Source of the DNA: Clonostachys chloroleuca
Lineage: Eukaryota; Ascomycota; Sordariomycetes; Hypocreales; Bionectriaceae
Direction of reading: 5' to 3'
DNA: 64,000 nucleotides
Assembly (NCBI GenBank): GCA_037952775.1
Contig: JBANAY010000003.1
Location: 23,622,001-23,686,000 of the forward strand
Shown here: piece after piece, positions 46,492 to 58,546 of the stretch
Layout: each line of letters opens with the position of its first letter
How positions within the stretch are numbered: the stretch's first letter is position 1
The notes under the pieces: model-generated
What the model was told of the DNA's origin: nothing
The model's database searches: none
The model's input: the letters and a program-made list of their open reading frames with translations, nothing else
Made by a program: the position numbers and the translations under genes

Positions 46492-47401
46492 TCTCAACGG
46501 AAAACGCAATTTCTTTTATTTTCTTTAAATTCCTTGCTGGCGCGCTAACTGGGTTTAGCATCAAATTGCTTGAAGAGCATGCACGATTGGAACAACTTTT
46601 TGACAAGTTGGCTCCAGGACATATCTCTAGTTGTATGATCCGTAGCCAGGTCTGTGATTGGGTCCTAACTTCTGAGCCCTCACTCCTCGCCCCTCGCGTC
46701 CGGCCCCGAAACGCAATCCTCAAGACTACCCCGGATTTGGGTGGAATCGCGGGGTGGACTCCGCGATCCAAATTCACTGCCTTGCCTAGTAGTGCCAAGT
46801 CTTATATTAGTTAGCATAGCAGGCAAAAAAATCTGCCCACGGGTGACTAAGTAGTTCCATACCACCACGTCTAATCTGTCGATTATCAGAATGGGGAGGA
46901 GATGGCCCGCCACGATGTTTTTTTACACTGTCAACCATTACATTGAACTGAGTCAAACAGAGAATATGCGAAATTAAACCAATGATTTCACTCGGCATAG
47001 TCGTTGTAGATCTCTAAAAACAATAAAAATAACTACCCTCTTTCTCTAAAAGCGACACCTAGTCGTCCTCAGTCCCATATCACATATAAGCGAGAAGAAT
47101 ATTAACTTAGTAGTCTCAATAAGATGGGACATTCAGGCTACTAAGTTGAGAAAAACAGTATCACAAATACCAGCAAACTAATCTGCATGCAGCAGGCTCG
47201 AGGCTAGAGTTGGTGATATCCTCGTGGCCATCCAACACCTACTGTCTTTTGTCATACAGGCCACATTAGCGAAACATATCAAATGGGTATCTGAGTAAGT
47301 TTTGCGTTGTTAATTGCCAAACTATGGCGCCAGGGTCTTAATTGAGGACGCTATCATTGATTTATGCGCGGCCGATCTTTATTGCAATGGGGAATCCATC
47401 G
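46492..47401. other. Intergenic, no gene seen
   Basis: About 900 bases. Several short ORFs on both strands overlap each other and show no domain-like sequence. Confidence 0.45.
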
Positions 47402-48017
47402 CTAAACTAATCCCTCCGCCACCAGCTCTCGAGCTCTTTCACAAGACTTGACAACGCCCATAATAGCCATCTATTCCAATGTCAGTAACTCGTAGCCGGC
47501 AAACACTTCTTCTCATTGCAAGTAAGGTTCGATTCACCTCGCTCATCTCATATAAGAGCTTCTTGTGATCCTCCGTACCCTCCTGAACAGAGGGGAAGTC
47601 CCAGTCAAAGATGTAAGTCAGCATCAGGTTGGTTTCGGACATATCTGGTTGAAACGATACCAGATTGGTGCTGACAGAGCCATCGGATTGCTCGAACCGA
47701 ATCTATTTGGGAGGAAAGGGGTCAGACGGTCACTTATTCTTTCCAAAGCAGTCGTTCAACCATACCCACAATTCCCCGTGAGACGTGACCGTTTCTTGCA
47801 TATGCCTCTTCCCCCATTTTCCAAAGTGCAGTTCGACCTCGCGCTTCACCACATTGTTCTCATCGCTGTGAACAGTACAACCACTAAGGATTGGAACAAA
47901 TTCTTCTGGACGGCGGATTTTTCTCTGCAACGCCTTCCAAAGCTGGTCACGGGTGAGGATTGAGGAATCCTTAGGACCGTTGACAGGAATGGTGCCGGCG
48001 CCGTAAACCCTTACCAT
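47402..48017 (-). CDS. SRPBCC-fold protein, DUF1857 type
   Basis: 161 residues from three exons: 48017-47766, 47702-47538 and 47470-47402; introns of 63 and 67 nt, all in phase 0. The pattern LTRDQLWKALQRKIRRPEEFVP, ISGCTV-like LSGCTVHSDENNVVKREVEL, then LMLTYIFDWDFPSV and the C-terminal SCERARELVAEG fits the small DUF1857 group of the START/Bet v1-like superfamily. These fold into a hydrophobic pocket; fungal examples occur in specialised-metabolite clusters, sometimes as cyclases. The final 23-codon exon is recovered by the conserved terminal helix. Same strand as the SnoaL-like gene, 910 bases away. Confidence 0.8.
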
Positions 48018-49509
48018 GATTGCGACTTTGTGTTTTGAGAATTGGAAGAGTAAATCTATCCGGATAATCGAATGCTGCTTAGATGATGTGCCTATTCCAT
48101 GAAATGGTATTGATAAGTGAGTGAGCCACGAAATTAAGTTAGTGGTAGTCTAGGTAGTTAATAGCTGGGCGGCTAATTTTCCTGCGATCATGAGCGGAGG
48201 TAACGGACGGAGCAGAACATGGACTGCTCGGACAATACTCCGGACAATGGTCCACTTTACAAGACCTGGCGGACGGCTGGCCGCACAAACCGAATTCCTA
48301 GTAAAGGCCGGAGATGAATGCCGGTTATGAAAAGCACCGGTGGGCTAAATCTTCCTATATCTTACCCTATAGGTCTGTCCACTTAATATAGATATTTGAG
48401 AGGAGTCACAGAACTCGTTTTAGGTATCATTAATGCATGAAAAGTAGCAAAGAGGCAAGGTAATGTTGGTTATTTCATTTAAATCTTCTCACAAAACTCA
48501 TGCCCACTTTTGCGATATATATCCTAATCTCCCGGGTGCATTGACCATGTTTGGGAACCAGAAGGGTGATCGGAATCAGAGTAGCCAGCGTGTCGCACAA
48601 GTTCCGACCATCACGCAGTTGAATGCTCACGGAGGCACGCCGCGTTACATGAAGCTCGATGTTGACATGATATGCACTTTTCCAAGTTTGCCCGCTGGCT
48701 CATGGGGTCGCTGTTGTAGACGTTTTACCACCGAAGGTTTGCGCGTGGCTGAATTTGCTGGCCTGAGGAGGAGTGGCTATATACAGTTTAGTTGCTGATT
48801 TCTATTTTAAACATACTAACTGTATTAGTAGGTTTCTTCATGAGTTAGAAGGGCCGTCCCTCTGCACCGACTCTCTGCCGATCCCCGGTAAGAATTATAG
48901 AACCCGACTGGCTCAAAGCCTCAGTTCATAACTATTTATGCAAAAGCCGGGATATATGTGTAATCATGTGCCAAGTAAAGGATTTAACCCACAAGTAGGC
49001 CAATGATCTTTCAATGATTTCACCAGGGGTCGACTGGGGGTCGTCTCTGGAGGGTCCGTCATCCCCTCTCTGACTTATCTCACGCAATCACACTGTGGAA
49101 TAATTGCCTCAATTTCATTTCGCAGTCGCATCTGCCGACTCCGACTTCGACCACGTTAAATCACTACTAAAATGCGCCGTTTCCAATACAGCATCGGGGA
49201 ATTTGTGCCATATAGGCTACGCAGCGTGACATCGGCTGGACTGGATGAACTGGTCAGGACGCAGAGCGGGAGAATGCCCTAAAGTGGAATGGTGGGAGGG
49301 AACCTTGGGCTTGCTAAGCTCAGTATTGATAATGAATACTTTATCAAACAGTAGCCTTGGCACCACAATAGGGGTACTTCTCATCTTGCTTTTATTGGCT
49401 GCGCGCACGCCACGAAGCGTCCCGCAGACACTGCCGCCGTTAAATAATGTGCCGACCCCACCGCATTGTTCTTTAGGTTGCTTTTTCTCCCAAATTGCCT
49501 GCCCTGAAA
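48018..49509. promoter_or_regulatory. Long divergent spacer with CGG-N8-CCG site
   Basis: About 1.5 kb between the SRPBCC gene and the LaeA-like gene, which are transcribed apart. CGG-N8-CCG at 48229-48242 has the form of an inverted zinc-cluster half-site pair, 212 bases upstream of the SRPBCC start; more CGGAC triplets lie around it. ORFs at 48463-48798 and 49245-49574 (plus) lack any protein-family character. Confidence 0.35.
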
Positions 49510-50981
49510 ATGTGTCCGGACGAGCGACAAAAGTCCGAGTCCCCTGCGCCACCGCTGCGGGAGGCCTTGGCTGAGAATCCCATCGAGGCGGATGTTGGTC
49601 ACGTTTTTTCCCCTCAGTTTGCCAACTAGCTGACACTTTCCTTCAGGATAATGTGCTTGCCGACGATGATTCTGCTTATGCTGGCTCGTAAGGCTCGCAT
49701 GGACCTGCTGCTCCGAGGACTTGCGCTGACCATCTAATTAGGGAGGGTTCGGGCAGCTATCAGACCTCTTTGGCCTCAAGCATTGTAAACTATAAGTATG
49801 TTGTCTACTGCGTCGCTGTACCTGTATCTTTCTTTAACCGGTACCTACTCTGGTGATCTAGATATGAAGTGAGTATGAGCGCGAATTTACGTTCAGTATC
49901 AATATAGTAACTTATTCGGGGTAGAACGGACGTCGCTACCATGCCTTCCGTGCAGGCACTTATTTCCTAGTATGTTACTTGTGATTTCTTCCCGAAGGAA
50001 ATCAAGCTGAGATCCAACAGCCAAACGATGACACTGAGCAAGACCGCATGGATCTCGTGCATCATATATACCGCCTGTTGCTCGGCGGCAAGCTCTTTCT
50101 AGCGCCCATCGCCGATAACCCCCATCGTGTCCTGGATCTCGGTACCGGCACGGGTATCTGGGCCATGGACTTTGCCGAGTCTGTCCCCCAATCTAGGCCG
50201 GCGTGATCATTTGGCTGACATGAGTGTAGTGAATTCCCATCCGCACAGGTGATTGGCACGGATCTAAGCCCAATCCAGCCGCAATGGTATCCCATCTTGC
50301 CGCCCACATCCAGCTACACGTACTAACTCGCAAATCAGGACTCCTCCAAACTGCTTCTTCGAGGTTGATGATTATGAAGCCGAATGGCTTTACAGCAAGC
50401 CATTCGACTTCATCCACGCACGCGAACTTGAGGGATGCATTGGCGACGACGACCAGCTCTTCCGGCGTGCCTTCGAACACCTTGCCCCGGGTGGTTACAT
50501 CGAGTTCCAGGCGGCGGACCCGAACTGGATGTCCGACGATGGCACCGCTGATAAGGCTGAGAACGCCAACAGCTGGCTCAAGACATTGGTGGAGGGTTCG
50601 GCCAAGTTTGGAAAGTCGCTCGAGATTGCTCTTGACTGGAAAGAGAAGATGGAGAAGGCGGGGTTTGTGGACGTTAAGCAGGAAATTCTCAAGGTAGACC
50701 GCCGTCCTAATGTGAATATCTGGTCGTTGCTGACACGAGGTGACAAGGTACCCATTGGTGCTTGGCCCAAGGATCCCACGATGAAAGAGATGGGGAAATT
50801 CATGGCTATCCAGCAGATTCAGGCCGTGGAGTCGTACACGCCCAGGCTCTTCTCGACCATACTTGGTTGGACGGAAGAGGAGATCCAGGTGTACATTGCC
50901 AAGGTCAGGAAAGACCTCAAAGACCCATCAATTCACCTTTATTTGTCCATCCATTTCGTCTGGGGTAAAAAGCCCGAGTGA
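49510..50981 (+). CDS. LaeA-like S-adenosylmethionine methyltransferase
   Basis: 362 residues from eight exons: 49510-49593, 49647-49687, 49742-49795, 49862-49868, 49925-49969, 50021-50178, 50230-50286 and 50339-50981; introns of 51-66 nt. Exon 4 is only 7 nt (ATATGAA); it rebuilds the conserved NYKYENGRRYHAFR segment, which no other splice choice does. Motif I is VLDLGTGTGIW (114-124), then VIGTDLSPIQP, CFFEVDDYE, FDFIHARELEG and HLAPGGYIEFQ. This is the seven-strand class I fold of the LaeA/LaeA-like proteins abundant in filamentous fungi. LaeA itself is a nuclear regulator of specialised metabolism, but most paralogues are of unknown substrate and some are tailoring methyltransferases. All motifs look intact. 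Confidence 0.88.
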
Positions 50982-51829
50982 TGGACTCTACTCTCTTTTT
51001 GCTGTCTATATATTTGGATACGTCATACGCCTTGTCGATTTATCGATATGCCGACTATCGCGTACTTAGACGAACCTTCCGTTGGTCTGAACAGATAGCT
51101 TTTTCTTCCTCAATCATCATACGTTTTTGCTTCAATCGATTGTTTGCTTTCTGCTACTATACAGCTGTATCATGTCAACCAAAGATCTGGTACCACTCAG
51201 GAGAGCCTATACCTTTTATAAACTTGGCTGCAACTTTGTTGAATTCAAGCCATTGGATTACTGTAGGTATTCTTGGAAACTTGCCCTTCCTTTCTCTTTG
51301 GCCTACTTTCCATTCAGGCACTTAAGAACACCGAAACAGTATAGAAATAACCAGGATATTAGTACAAGAAGAAGCTAGCATCAAATAATAGATTTAAAAA
51401 TTGAAGAAAAACTAAAATTATATATTAAATATTAAAGAGGAGATAGCTAGATAAGGAAAAGATATCTTACTATATTATATTTTAAATAAACCTATCATAT
51501 ATAAATCTATCTCTCTGAAAAGAGAAGGTAATTATATAATATATATTTATTTAGAGATAACTTATTTCCTTTCTATATTATAAGAAAAATTCTAAAACTA
51601 TTTAATAACTAAAAAAAATTTAACTAATAAATACTTATATTATAATTCTTCTCTTATTTTAATAAAAATTTAAAGCTAAAACTAATTCTCTAAATAATAG
51701 AAATTTAGATATTTTTCTTATAATAGAGTTATAGAGGAGATATAATATGACTAATACCGTATGCTTGTATCAAGTAAGAATCCCCGGCATGTGACCCCAT
51801 ATCATGTGTTCATGATGGGATTTTAAAAT
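50982..51829. other. Spacer ending in an AT-rich block
   Basis: 50982-51380 is ordinary 3' flank. From about 51380 to 51770 the sequence is very AT-rich with runs such as TATATAATATATATTTATT and no ORF. This block abuts the broken 5' side of the P450 relic, so it may be a RIP-mutated insertion. Confidence 0.5.
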
Positions 51830-52498
51830 GTCGTCGCAGGGAGTGGTACTACTGGTGAAAGTCTTTCGGCAGTCCTCTTCTACCTAATCAACTCGCCGCG
51901 GTGCTTGCAAGTTCTAAGAGCTGAGATTGAAAACTGCCAAGATGCCAGTGGAAACAAACAACTCACTCTTGGACACCTGCAAAAGCTTCCATACCTTCAA
52001 GCTGTCATCAAAGAGAGCTTACGCATGCATCCAGCGACCGGGTTCCCGATGTGGCGAACTGTCCCCCAAGGCGGTGCTGAAATCCAAGGGGTCTTCTTTC
52101 CTGAAAACTCGGTTGTTGGACTCAACTCTTGGACGGCTCATTACGACGAGAAAGTTTTTGACAATGCACACGAATTCAGGCCAGAAAGATGGCTCCCAAA
52201 TGCGGGCTACAGCGCCGAAAGACTGAAGGCAATGGAATCATACTATATCTCAGTAAGCACATGGTCTCCAGTCCTAAATACCAGTAGACTTTGTCTAATC
52301 CTCATAGTTCGATATGGGATCCAGGACTTGTATCGGACGACATACATCCACGTTGGAAAGGATCAAATTGATTCCACAATTGGTGATAGAGTTTGACTTT
52401 GAGCTACAGTAGACTTCAAGCACTATGAGAGCCCGCAATCACTGGTTCGTGAAACCTGATAATCTCAAAATGAAGATTCGACTGAGGTCGCATATGTG
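51830..52498 (+). pseudogene. C-terminal relic of a cytochrome P450
   Basis: Begins in the I-helix (AGSGTTGESLSAVL), then LQKLPYLQAVIKESLRMHPA with ExxR, EFRPERWLP, and across a likely 57-nt intron (near 52252-52308) the heme loop FDMGSRTCIGRHTS with the Cys. The frame then meets TAG after IEFDFELQ, and the expected ending HWFVKPDNLKMKIRL follows in the same frame to a stop at 52498. Everything 5' of the I-helix (about 300 residues) is missing, replaced by AT-rich sequence. Truncation plus nonsense codon mark it as dead. It resembles the same pisatin-demethylase-like group as the gene at 36976. Confidence 0.78.
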
Positions 52499-53730
52499 AA
52501 GTTCACCTGTCGTGTAAGTGGTTTTGTTGCAGATAGTAATAAGAATGCTTGAAGATTGCTCCGTTCACTGCCGCACAGCATTCTCTACTCTTTCACTGAA
52601 TCATCTATCAATTCTTTCTGACAAAAGAAGCCGACACAAACTGGTGGGCTCTACGAAACTTCATAGTACTACTGTGGAAAAAAAATATTACCGCCTCTAT
52701 TGCTCTTACAAACCTTGCAGCTTGAGTTATTTACATCGTATATTTTTGAGGTCAAGTCAATCCACCTATATGACAAGTTTACTGTAAGCATAGTTGCGGG
52801 AGTCATAAACTAGCCGTTGCGAATTTTTTTCGATAATCGCAGATTTTGGGACCTTGGCTGCGACGAGATAACTTCCGCTGTTCGCCGACAGTGATCTCAA
52901 TCAATATTTACGTCCATATAAATATAAATGTCGATACGGACGTACGCCTTGAAAATCGCCTTTGATGAGATGCCTCATCCTCATTTGGGGACGGGCAAAC
53001 TCCCACATCTCTCAAGCACAAGCCGGTAGCTGCAATCTCCAATCTATGCCCTGACTCTCCAAGAGAGCATACATGCATTGTTACCCTTTGAAGCAAGGTT
53101 AACTCGCAGCAATACAATTCATACAACTGCGACTGTAGACACGATTATCAACAGGTGGAGCTTGACTAATTGTATATCTTTTGGTAAGAATAGCTAGTTA
53201 ATAGCACGGAAAAATATGCCTACGTTGCATTTTTAGAGAAATTGATCTTCAATAAAAATATTTGAACAGTCGAGCGTTCTACATAGGTAGTGAGACCAAC
53301 TGCCTACCTAATGCACTACTCGTCCTGTGATATCATTGTCCATGAACATCATCATCTTGTTTGGGTTCGACGTTCTATGATGCAGCGACTACGGACCAAT
53401 CTTTCCGACGTCATAAAACCGGAGTCCTAAGTATTTCGGACGTCTACATCAGGGTCCGAACCCCAAATTTGTCCGACCGATTCCGTCGTCGCCATTGAGA
53501 GCCTCGACCCACCGCCGATGAATTTCACCGTCGGCCTTGAATTCCAAGAACCGAGATCGGACTTGGAGCGCGTTCATGGCTGAGCTTGACCGTGACGGCT
53601 TCTCGTGTTTATTTATTGCGACCTCCTGATGGTTCGAATGTCTCTGGCTCCTTTTCACGCAGAAGCAATCCGTCCATACCTGTTTCTTGGTCCCATCCTC
53701 CCTTGAAATTGGTCACCAAGGCGGATAATC
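52499..53730. other. Intergenic, no gene seen
   Basis: About 1.2 kb between the P450 relic and the FAD hydroxylase. Nothing recognised; the right end is the hydroxylase promoter side. Confidence 0.45.
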
Positions 53731-55210
53731 ATGACGACCCAAAATCCTCTGAGTGTCATCATTGTCGGGGCAGGTTTTGGGGGTCTGGCCGCTGCCATCG
53801 AATGTGTCAATCGTGGCATGAAGGTCACAATTATCGAAAAATATGCGGATTCGAACAGCCAGGGAGGTAAGTCGGCGATTCGGGTTTACGGGCTGGAGAA
53901 ATATATCACCGCCAGGCAGATGATAGGATGCTAATACATCTATAGACATTCTGGACATCTTCCCAAACGGAGGCCGTGTGATCAAGGCATGGAACGAAGG
54001 CAAGGTGGGCGAAGAAATTCATGCCTCCGGCTGCAATAAAATATACGACATGGAAATACACAAGTATGACGGCAAGTTTATAAGCACGGTTCCCTGGGCA
54101 ATCAACGAAACTGAGCGCAATCTCACGTATGCTGGTCACCGCGGCAAGCTGCATTCGATCATCTTGGATTATGCTAAGACGTTGGTGCCTGATCTTCGCA
54201 TTGGTGTTGGTGTCATTGCTTATCTCGAGAATGACAAGAAGGCCGGCGTGACTCTATCCACCGGGGAGACGCTTTGGGCTGATTGCGTTATCGCCGCTGA
54301 TGGCCCAAGGTCAATTGCAAGAGAGCAAGTGCTGGGTCTCTTCAATGAGGATGAAACCAACACGGACAGCAAATGGGCGGTGTTCCGGACTTTTTTCAAG
54401 ACTGATGAAGCCTCGAGGGCCATTCTAAAGGAGAGAGGCCTGTTCAAGGAGGACCGAGATACCCTTAGATTCTGGATGTGCGATAATCTCACACTGCTCG
54501 CTTTTGTTTGGAATGACGGTCTTGACGTCGCTTGGGCTTTGGTTCATCCTGTAAGTTGTCCAGTGAAGATATCCTTCTTGATTCGTTGCTAAACTGGTGC
54601 AGGATGACAGAGAATCAAAGGAAGGCTGGGGGAATTCTAATATTGCGGATCCCGATCACCTTCGAAAGTGGATGTCATACTTCAGTGGAACTGATGCGCA
54701 GACACTTCTGGACATCACTCCAGAGCGCAAGTCGATCGACTTCAAGCTTGTCTACCGACCGCCCATTAGCAAATGGACTAGCACCGGAGGTAGAACCATC
54801 CTGATAGGTGATGCGGCCCACGCCAATCTGCCTACTGCAGGGCAGGGAGCATCGCAGGCTGTGGAAGATGCGATCACTGTGGCTTATTGCCTACAGAACT
54901 GCGAGGGAGACGTCAGGCTAGCCTTGGAAGCCACGCAGAGGATTCGTTTCCACCGTTCAAACGCCGTCCACAAGAGCGGACAGGCGAACCGTGACGCTTT
55001 CTTCAAGACGCTTGGGAAGACATTGAGGCAGACCCCGATAAGTTCACCCGTAAACGCTGGCCTAAGCTGAAGATCTGGGACCCGCTCGAATTTGCCGAGA
55101 AACAATTCCCCAAAGTTGCAAAAGACATCAAGGACAACGTCCCAGGAAGTCCTGAAGAGCTCGCGGTTCCAGTGCCAGATGGTGGCTACTGGTATGTTCC
55201 AGGGAGTTAG
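53731..55210 (+). CDS. FAD-dependent hydroxylase (salicylate hydroxylase-like) with frameshift
   Basis: Exons 53731-53866, 53946-54550 and 54603-55210; introns of 79 and 52 nt. Motifs: VGAGFGGLAAA (GxGxxG, 12-22), ADCVIAADGPRS (the DG motif) and ILIGDAAHANLPTAGQGAS (GD motif, about 315-330). These define class A single-component flavoprotein monooxygenases, which hydroxylate aromatic rings with NAD(P)H and O2. The frame ends early at 55070. The expected ending, WEDIEADPDKFTRKRWPKL onward to YWYVPGS, is read in the next frame and stops at 55210. The shift lies at about 55008-55015 (AAGACGCTTGGG), where one base seems missing and no long homopolymer exists. The catalytic core is upstream of the break, so partial activity is possible. 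Confidence 0.82.
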
Positions 55211-55889
55211 AGTATGGTCAGAATTCTCGTTAGTTACAATTCCAAGTCTAGATAGAAACTATCGCGCCCTATTAGAAATTTTATGCTTTGAATTATACTA
55301 TTCTCTCCTAAGACATAGTGCTATTGTGCATGATTTCACTTATGGCAGAGTAATAAGGCTGAAAAAGAGCGTTTTTCCTACTAAAAACAGCTGTAACCGA
55401 ATCAAAGTACTGTAATCGAATTCCTATACCCACTCAGTGAGGAAAATATCCTCCCCCTCTCCCTTAGTGGGGTAGCCGCATGCGATCAACCCACGGGTAA
55501 GTAGCAGAGCTCCGACGATCTCGGGCTCACGGACTTTTGGCCGGCCGGAACACGCCTGAAATTGTAAGCGATAAGATATTCGAATTACGGGGCTTTGCGA
55601 AACGAGCACCGAGAGCCAAGCCCACCCCTGACCAGGGTAGATTCGGTGATTGGCCTACGACTGGGTTGAATTTTATCCAGGGGCCTGGACTTTGGCTTGA
55701 GTTGCTCACCTTCAGGTTCAGATAATACATTATAGGCCACTCGGCGATAACGTAGCCGTATCGACCGTTTGGCATCGATGGATTTTACGCAACTCTGAGT
55801 TGATATCAGTCATGTATTCCGTCCACATCATAGCTTTTCGCAAACATAGCATTGCCATGGAATGTAACTGACATTGTTTATAATGCTGC
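55211..55889. other. Convergent intergenic spacer
   Basis: About 680 bases between the hydroxylase stop and the regulator stop. Nothing recognised. Confidence 0.5.
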
Positions 55890-58546
55890 TCAACTAGACA
55901 TGCCATCTACTGTGAGGCTACCTTGAACCTCGAAGGCAACTTGTAGGAAAGCCGGATGTGACGACGTCACATCAGTCGAGTTACAATCGAAATCGAGGTG
56001 CTCGAGAACATCCATGTCATCTAAATCAGGAACCGGGCCGAATGGGTGCATGTCACTATCCGGCTGCATCGCATTCATCCACATCGAGGCGTCCATTTGG
56101 GGAACCTGGTGCGCGTCCCCGAGCGAGTCTCCCTGTAGAGACATCGGCGGCTGGCTCCCATAAGCTGAGTCCTGCGTTTGCCTCACCTGCTCCGCGAGCG
56201 GGCTTTGTTGCTGAAGAGGAAGGGATGGACGCGTGGCCGATAACGGCACATCTTTCCGTCCGCGGAGACACGCCCGGCGACGCCGGAGATCTCTATCCCT
56301 GGCGGTCTGTGCCAAAGCCAAGAGGCTGAGCATGGAACGCCACTGATGGCCCCGGCGATCGTGCGGACTGCTCCAACGGGAAACCATGGTCTGCTCAATC
56401 GTTGACCAGGCCTTTTCGCGCCCCTTTTGCAACGGCCGTACGGCTAGCTCTGTTAACACGAATGCCAGCGCTTGCCAGGCTGTGAAGGTCTTGAAGAGCC
56501 AGACCCATCTCGAGCTCCGCCGGTCCGTGAGCAGCTTATTCGTGAGCTCTAGGCACTCGAGCGCATCGTTCAAGAACTCCTCACACTCATCTGGGGTCAG
56601 ATCAACGTGGCGTTCAAGAGGTTTAAAGCTGGCAAGCTTGAACTCTAGCACCAGGAACCGCGACAAGGTCGCCGTGACCTGTATGACTATTGTTGAGTAT
56701 GTTACTTGCAATTGGGGCAGCGGATGATAAGAGCACTGCAGGTAGTTGGGAAGGTCAACTCACCCATTGAATAGGTACCAACGGAGAGCAAATTTTTATG
56801 TACCGATCTTCGAACTTGCTCATCACCCGCCTGACAAACTCCCTCTTCTCCGTCTCTGTCATCGACGATAGTGGCTTAGATGCCTCCTCTGGGCAGAGAC
56901 GGTAGTCGCAGGAGAGCCGCCATAGCTGGCATATCTCGGCCAACATCGTCAGTAGCGTCGAATCGGTCCAGCCCGTTTGCTCCACCGGCTCGACATCCAT
57001 GTTCGCGCTCAAGTCAGAATCATTGAGATTTAAGGGAGGCAGTGCGGTGAAACTGCTGATCTCGACCCTGTTGAAGCCTGATTAGCGACAATGCCTGAGA
57101 CTGATCCCAGCTAATTTCTCCCGACAGAACTTACAGGGTCGGATCACACCCCGAGTCTTCAGCCGCCCCGCATTCGAGCATAAGGAGGTGCCAGCAGAGT
57201 CGCTTGTGCATCTCTGACTCGTACGTAACGAGTTTGAGCGAAGCGCCATCGCGGTGGGCACCAAAGGACTGCAAGAGACGAAAGGCGAGCGGGCATAAGG
57301 TCCACGATCGGCGCGGCGCCGTGTGTCGCAGCGTGATGAGATAGATGATCAAGGACTGCATGACGACGAGATCGTCAGTGTTGAGGAAGCCGGCCGCAGT
57401 CAAGGCGTGCTCCTCGGCAATGCGATATTTGGTGGCGAGGATATCACGTTCGCAACCGAGGAGCTCACGGCATACATCTTCCTCGAGACTTGACACAGCG
57501 GAGAAATAGATGGCAAACAGGAGCGCATTAAGGCTTTTGGGGACTGTTGTCATGTCCTCACTTGTCAGCCATCCCGCTATCTGGGCCGTGACCGTAGGCA
57601 TGTGCAATATCTTGGTAATGGGGTCGACATTCTCAGTGAAGGTCAGCCACAATTTCTGCCGGTTCGCGATAGGAGGGTGTGTCGGTGACTGCGCGGCCGC
57701 GTGCGATTGTAAAGGGAAGTTAGAGAAGACACTCTCGATAGTGGAGTCCTGGGAGACTGAGAAATCTTCGCCATCAAAAGTCTCAGATTCATCACCATTG
57801 TCCAAGTCATTGAATTGCTAGTGAAGAGAAGGTGTCAGTTCGCCACTCTAGAATAGGAGCGAGGGCAGCCATGCAGGGGATCCTACAACATCTTGAGTAT
57901 TGAGAGCGACCCAAAAGGTTCCTCCTACATAGATGCTCCGACCTTCATCTCTAATCAACTTTCCGGCTGTGTAATCTGTGGTAGACTGCGTCGTTGCCGA
58001 GTTGGCTGGAGAAACAGACATGTTAGGTGATGCATGGCTCTTTGGCCGTGCCACGATGGTGCTGAGGGACTCATGGGGCCTTGGTGACTGTTCTTGTTCT
58101 CGCTCCGAAATAGGGTCTGCTCTGGTGCCCGCAGGACTGTACGGCTGTCTGAGGCTCTGCCTCTGTTCCCTCAACTGCGAATCCTTCTCATTAACAAGTA
58201 ATCTCAGCGACGAAATGGTCCGCTGCATGCGGTCAATTTTGGCAAGCAGGGCCGGATCTATTTGTCCATCCTTCCCTGGGCGGCGAGGCGGTGGGAAGAT
58301 GCAATTGAGCTGGGCCTTGGTGCAGTTCGTGCATGGATCGACTTTGTTGCATTTGATCTTGTGGCGACGACAGTTTACACAGGAGAAGTGGTTTGTCATA
58401 GGCACGGCCGATGTGGCTGGGGCTGGTTCTGCCGCCGGCAGCGATTCTGAGCCGAGAGCATCTGATGGTGCTGGCAATGATGCCGCCGAGACGGTAGTTA
58501 CATGATCGGCCTGATCCTTGGTATGGTCAGGATGCGCTTCAGGCAT
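55890..58546 (-). CDS. Zn2Cys6 transcription factor
   Basis: 811 residues from exons 58546-57887, 57817-57135, 57067-56764 and 56678-55890; introns of 69, 67 and 85 nt. The zinc cluster [17 protein letters not shown]...C occupies Cys56, 59, 66, 72, 75 and 82, complete and correctly spaced. A coiled-coil-like stretch follows ([20 protein letters not shown], with heptad hydrophobics), fitting dimerisation. The fungal-specific TF domain starts near residue 260 ([15 protein letters not shown]) and includes [17 protein letters not shown] and [20 protein letters not shown]. The start at 58546 was chosen over upstream frame extension because it is the first ATG. The last intron is uncertain: a nearer acceptor would give a 28-nt intron, too short to be likely. 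Likely regulator of the flanking hydroxylase, transesterase, NmrA and FAH genes. Confidence 0.87.

Noticed and set aside
46422..46814. Plus-strand ORF of 130 codons
   Set aside because: Its start overlaps exon 1 of the SnoaL-like gene on the other strand and it has no family resemblance.
48463..48798. Plus-strand ORF of 111 codons
   Set aside because: No signal peptide, domain or compositional support, in a spacer with other random ORFs; starts in AT-rich promoter-like sequence.
49245..49574. Plus-strand ORF of 109 codons with a hydrophobic middle
   Set aside because: It overlaps the first exon of the LaeA-like gene in another frame; the hydrophobic stretch alone is weak evidence.
56736..56763. 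28-nt intron as an alternative in the regulator at 55890
   Set aside because: Too short for fungal spliceosomal introns; the 85-nt alternative keeps the frame and is more likely.
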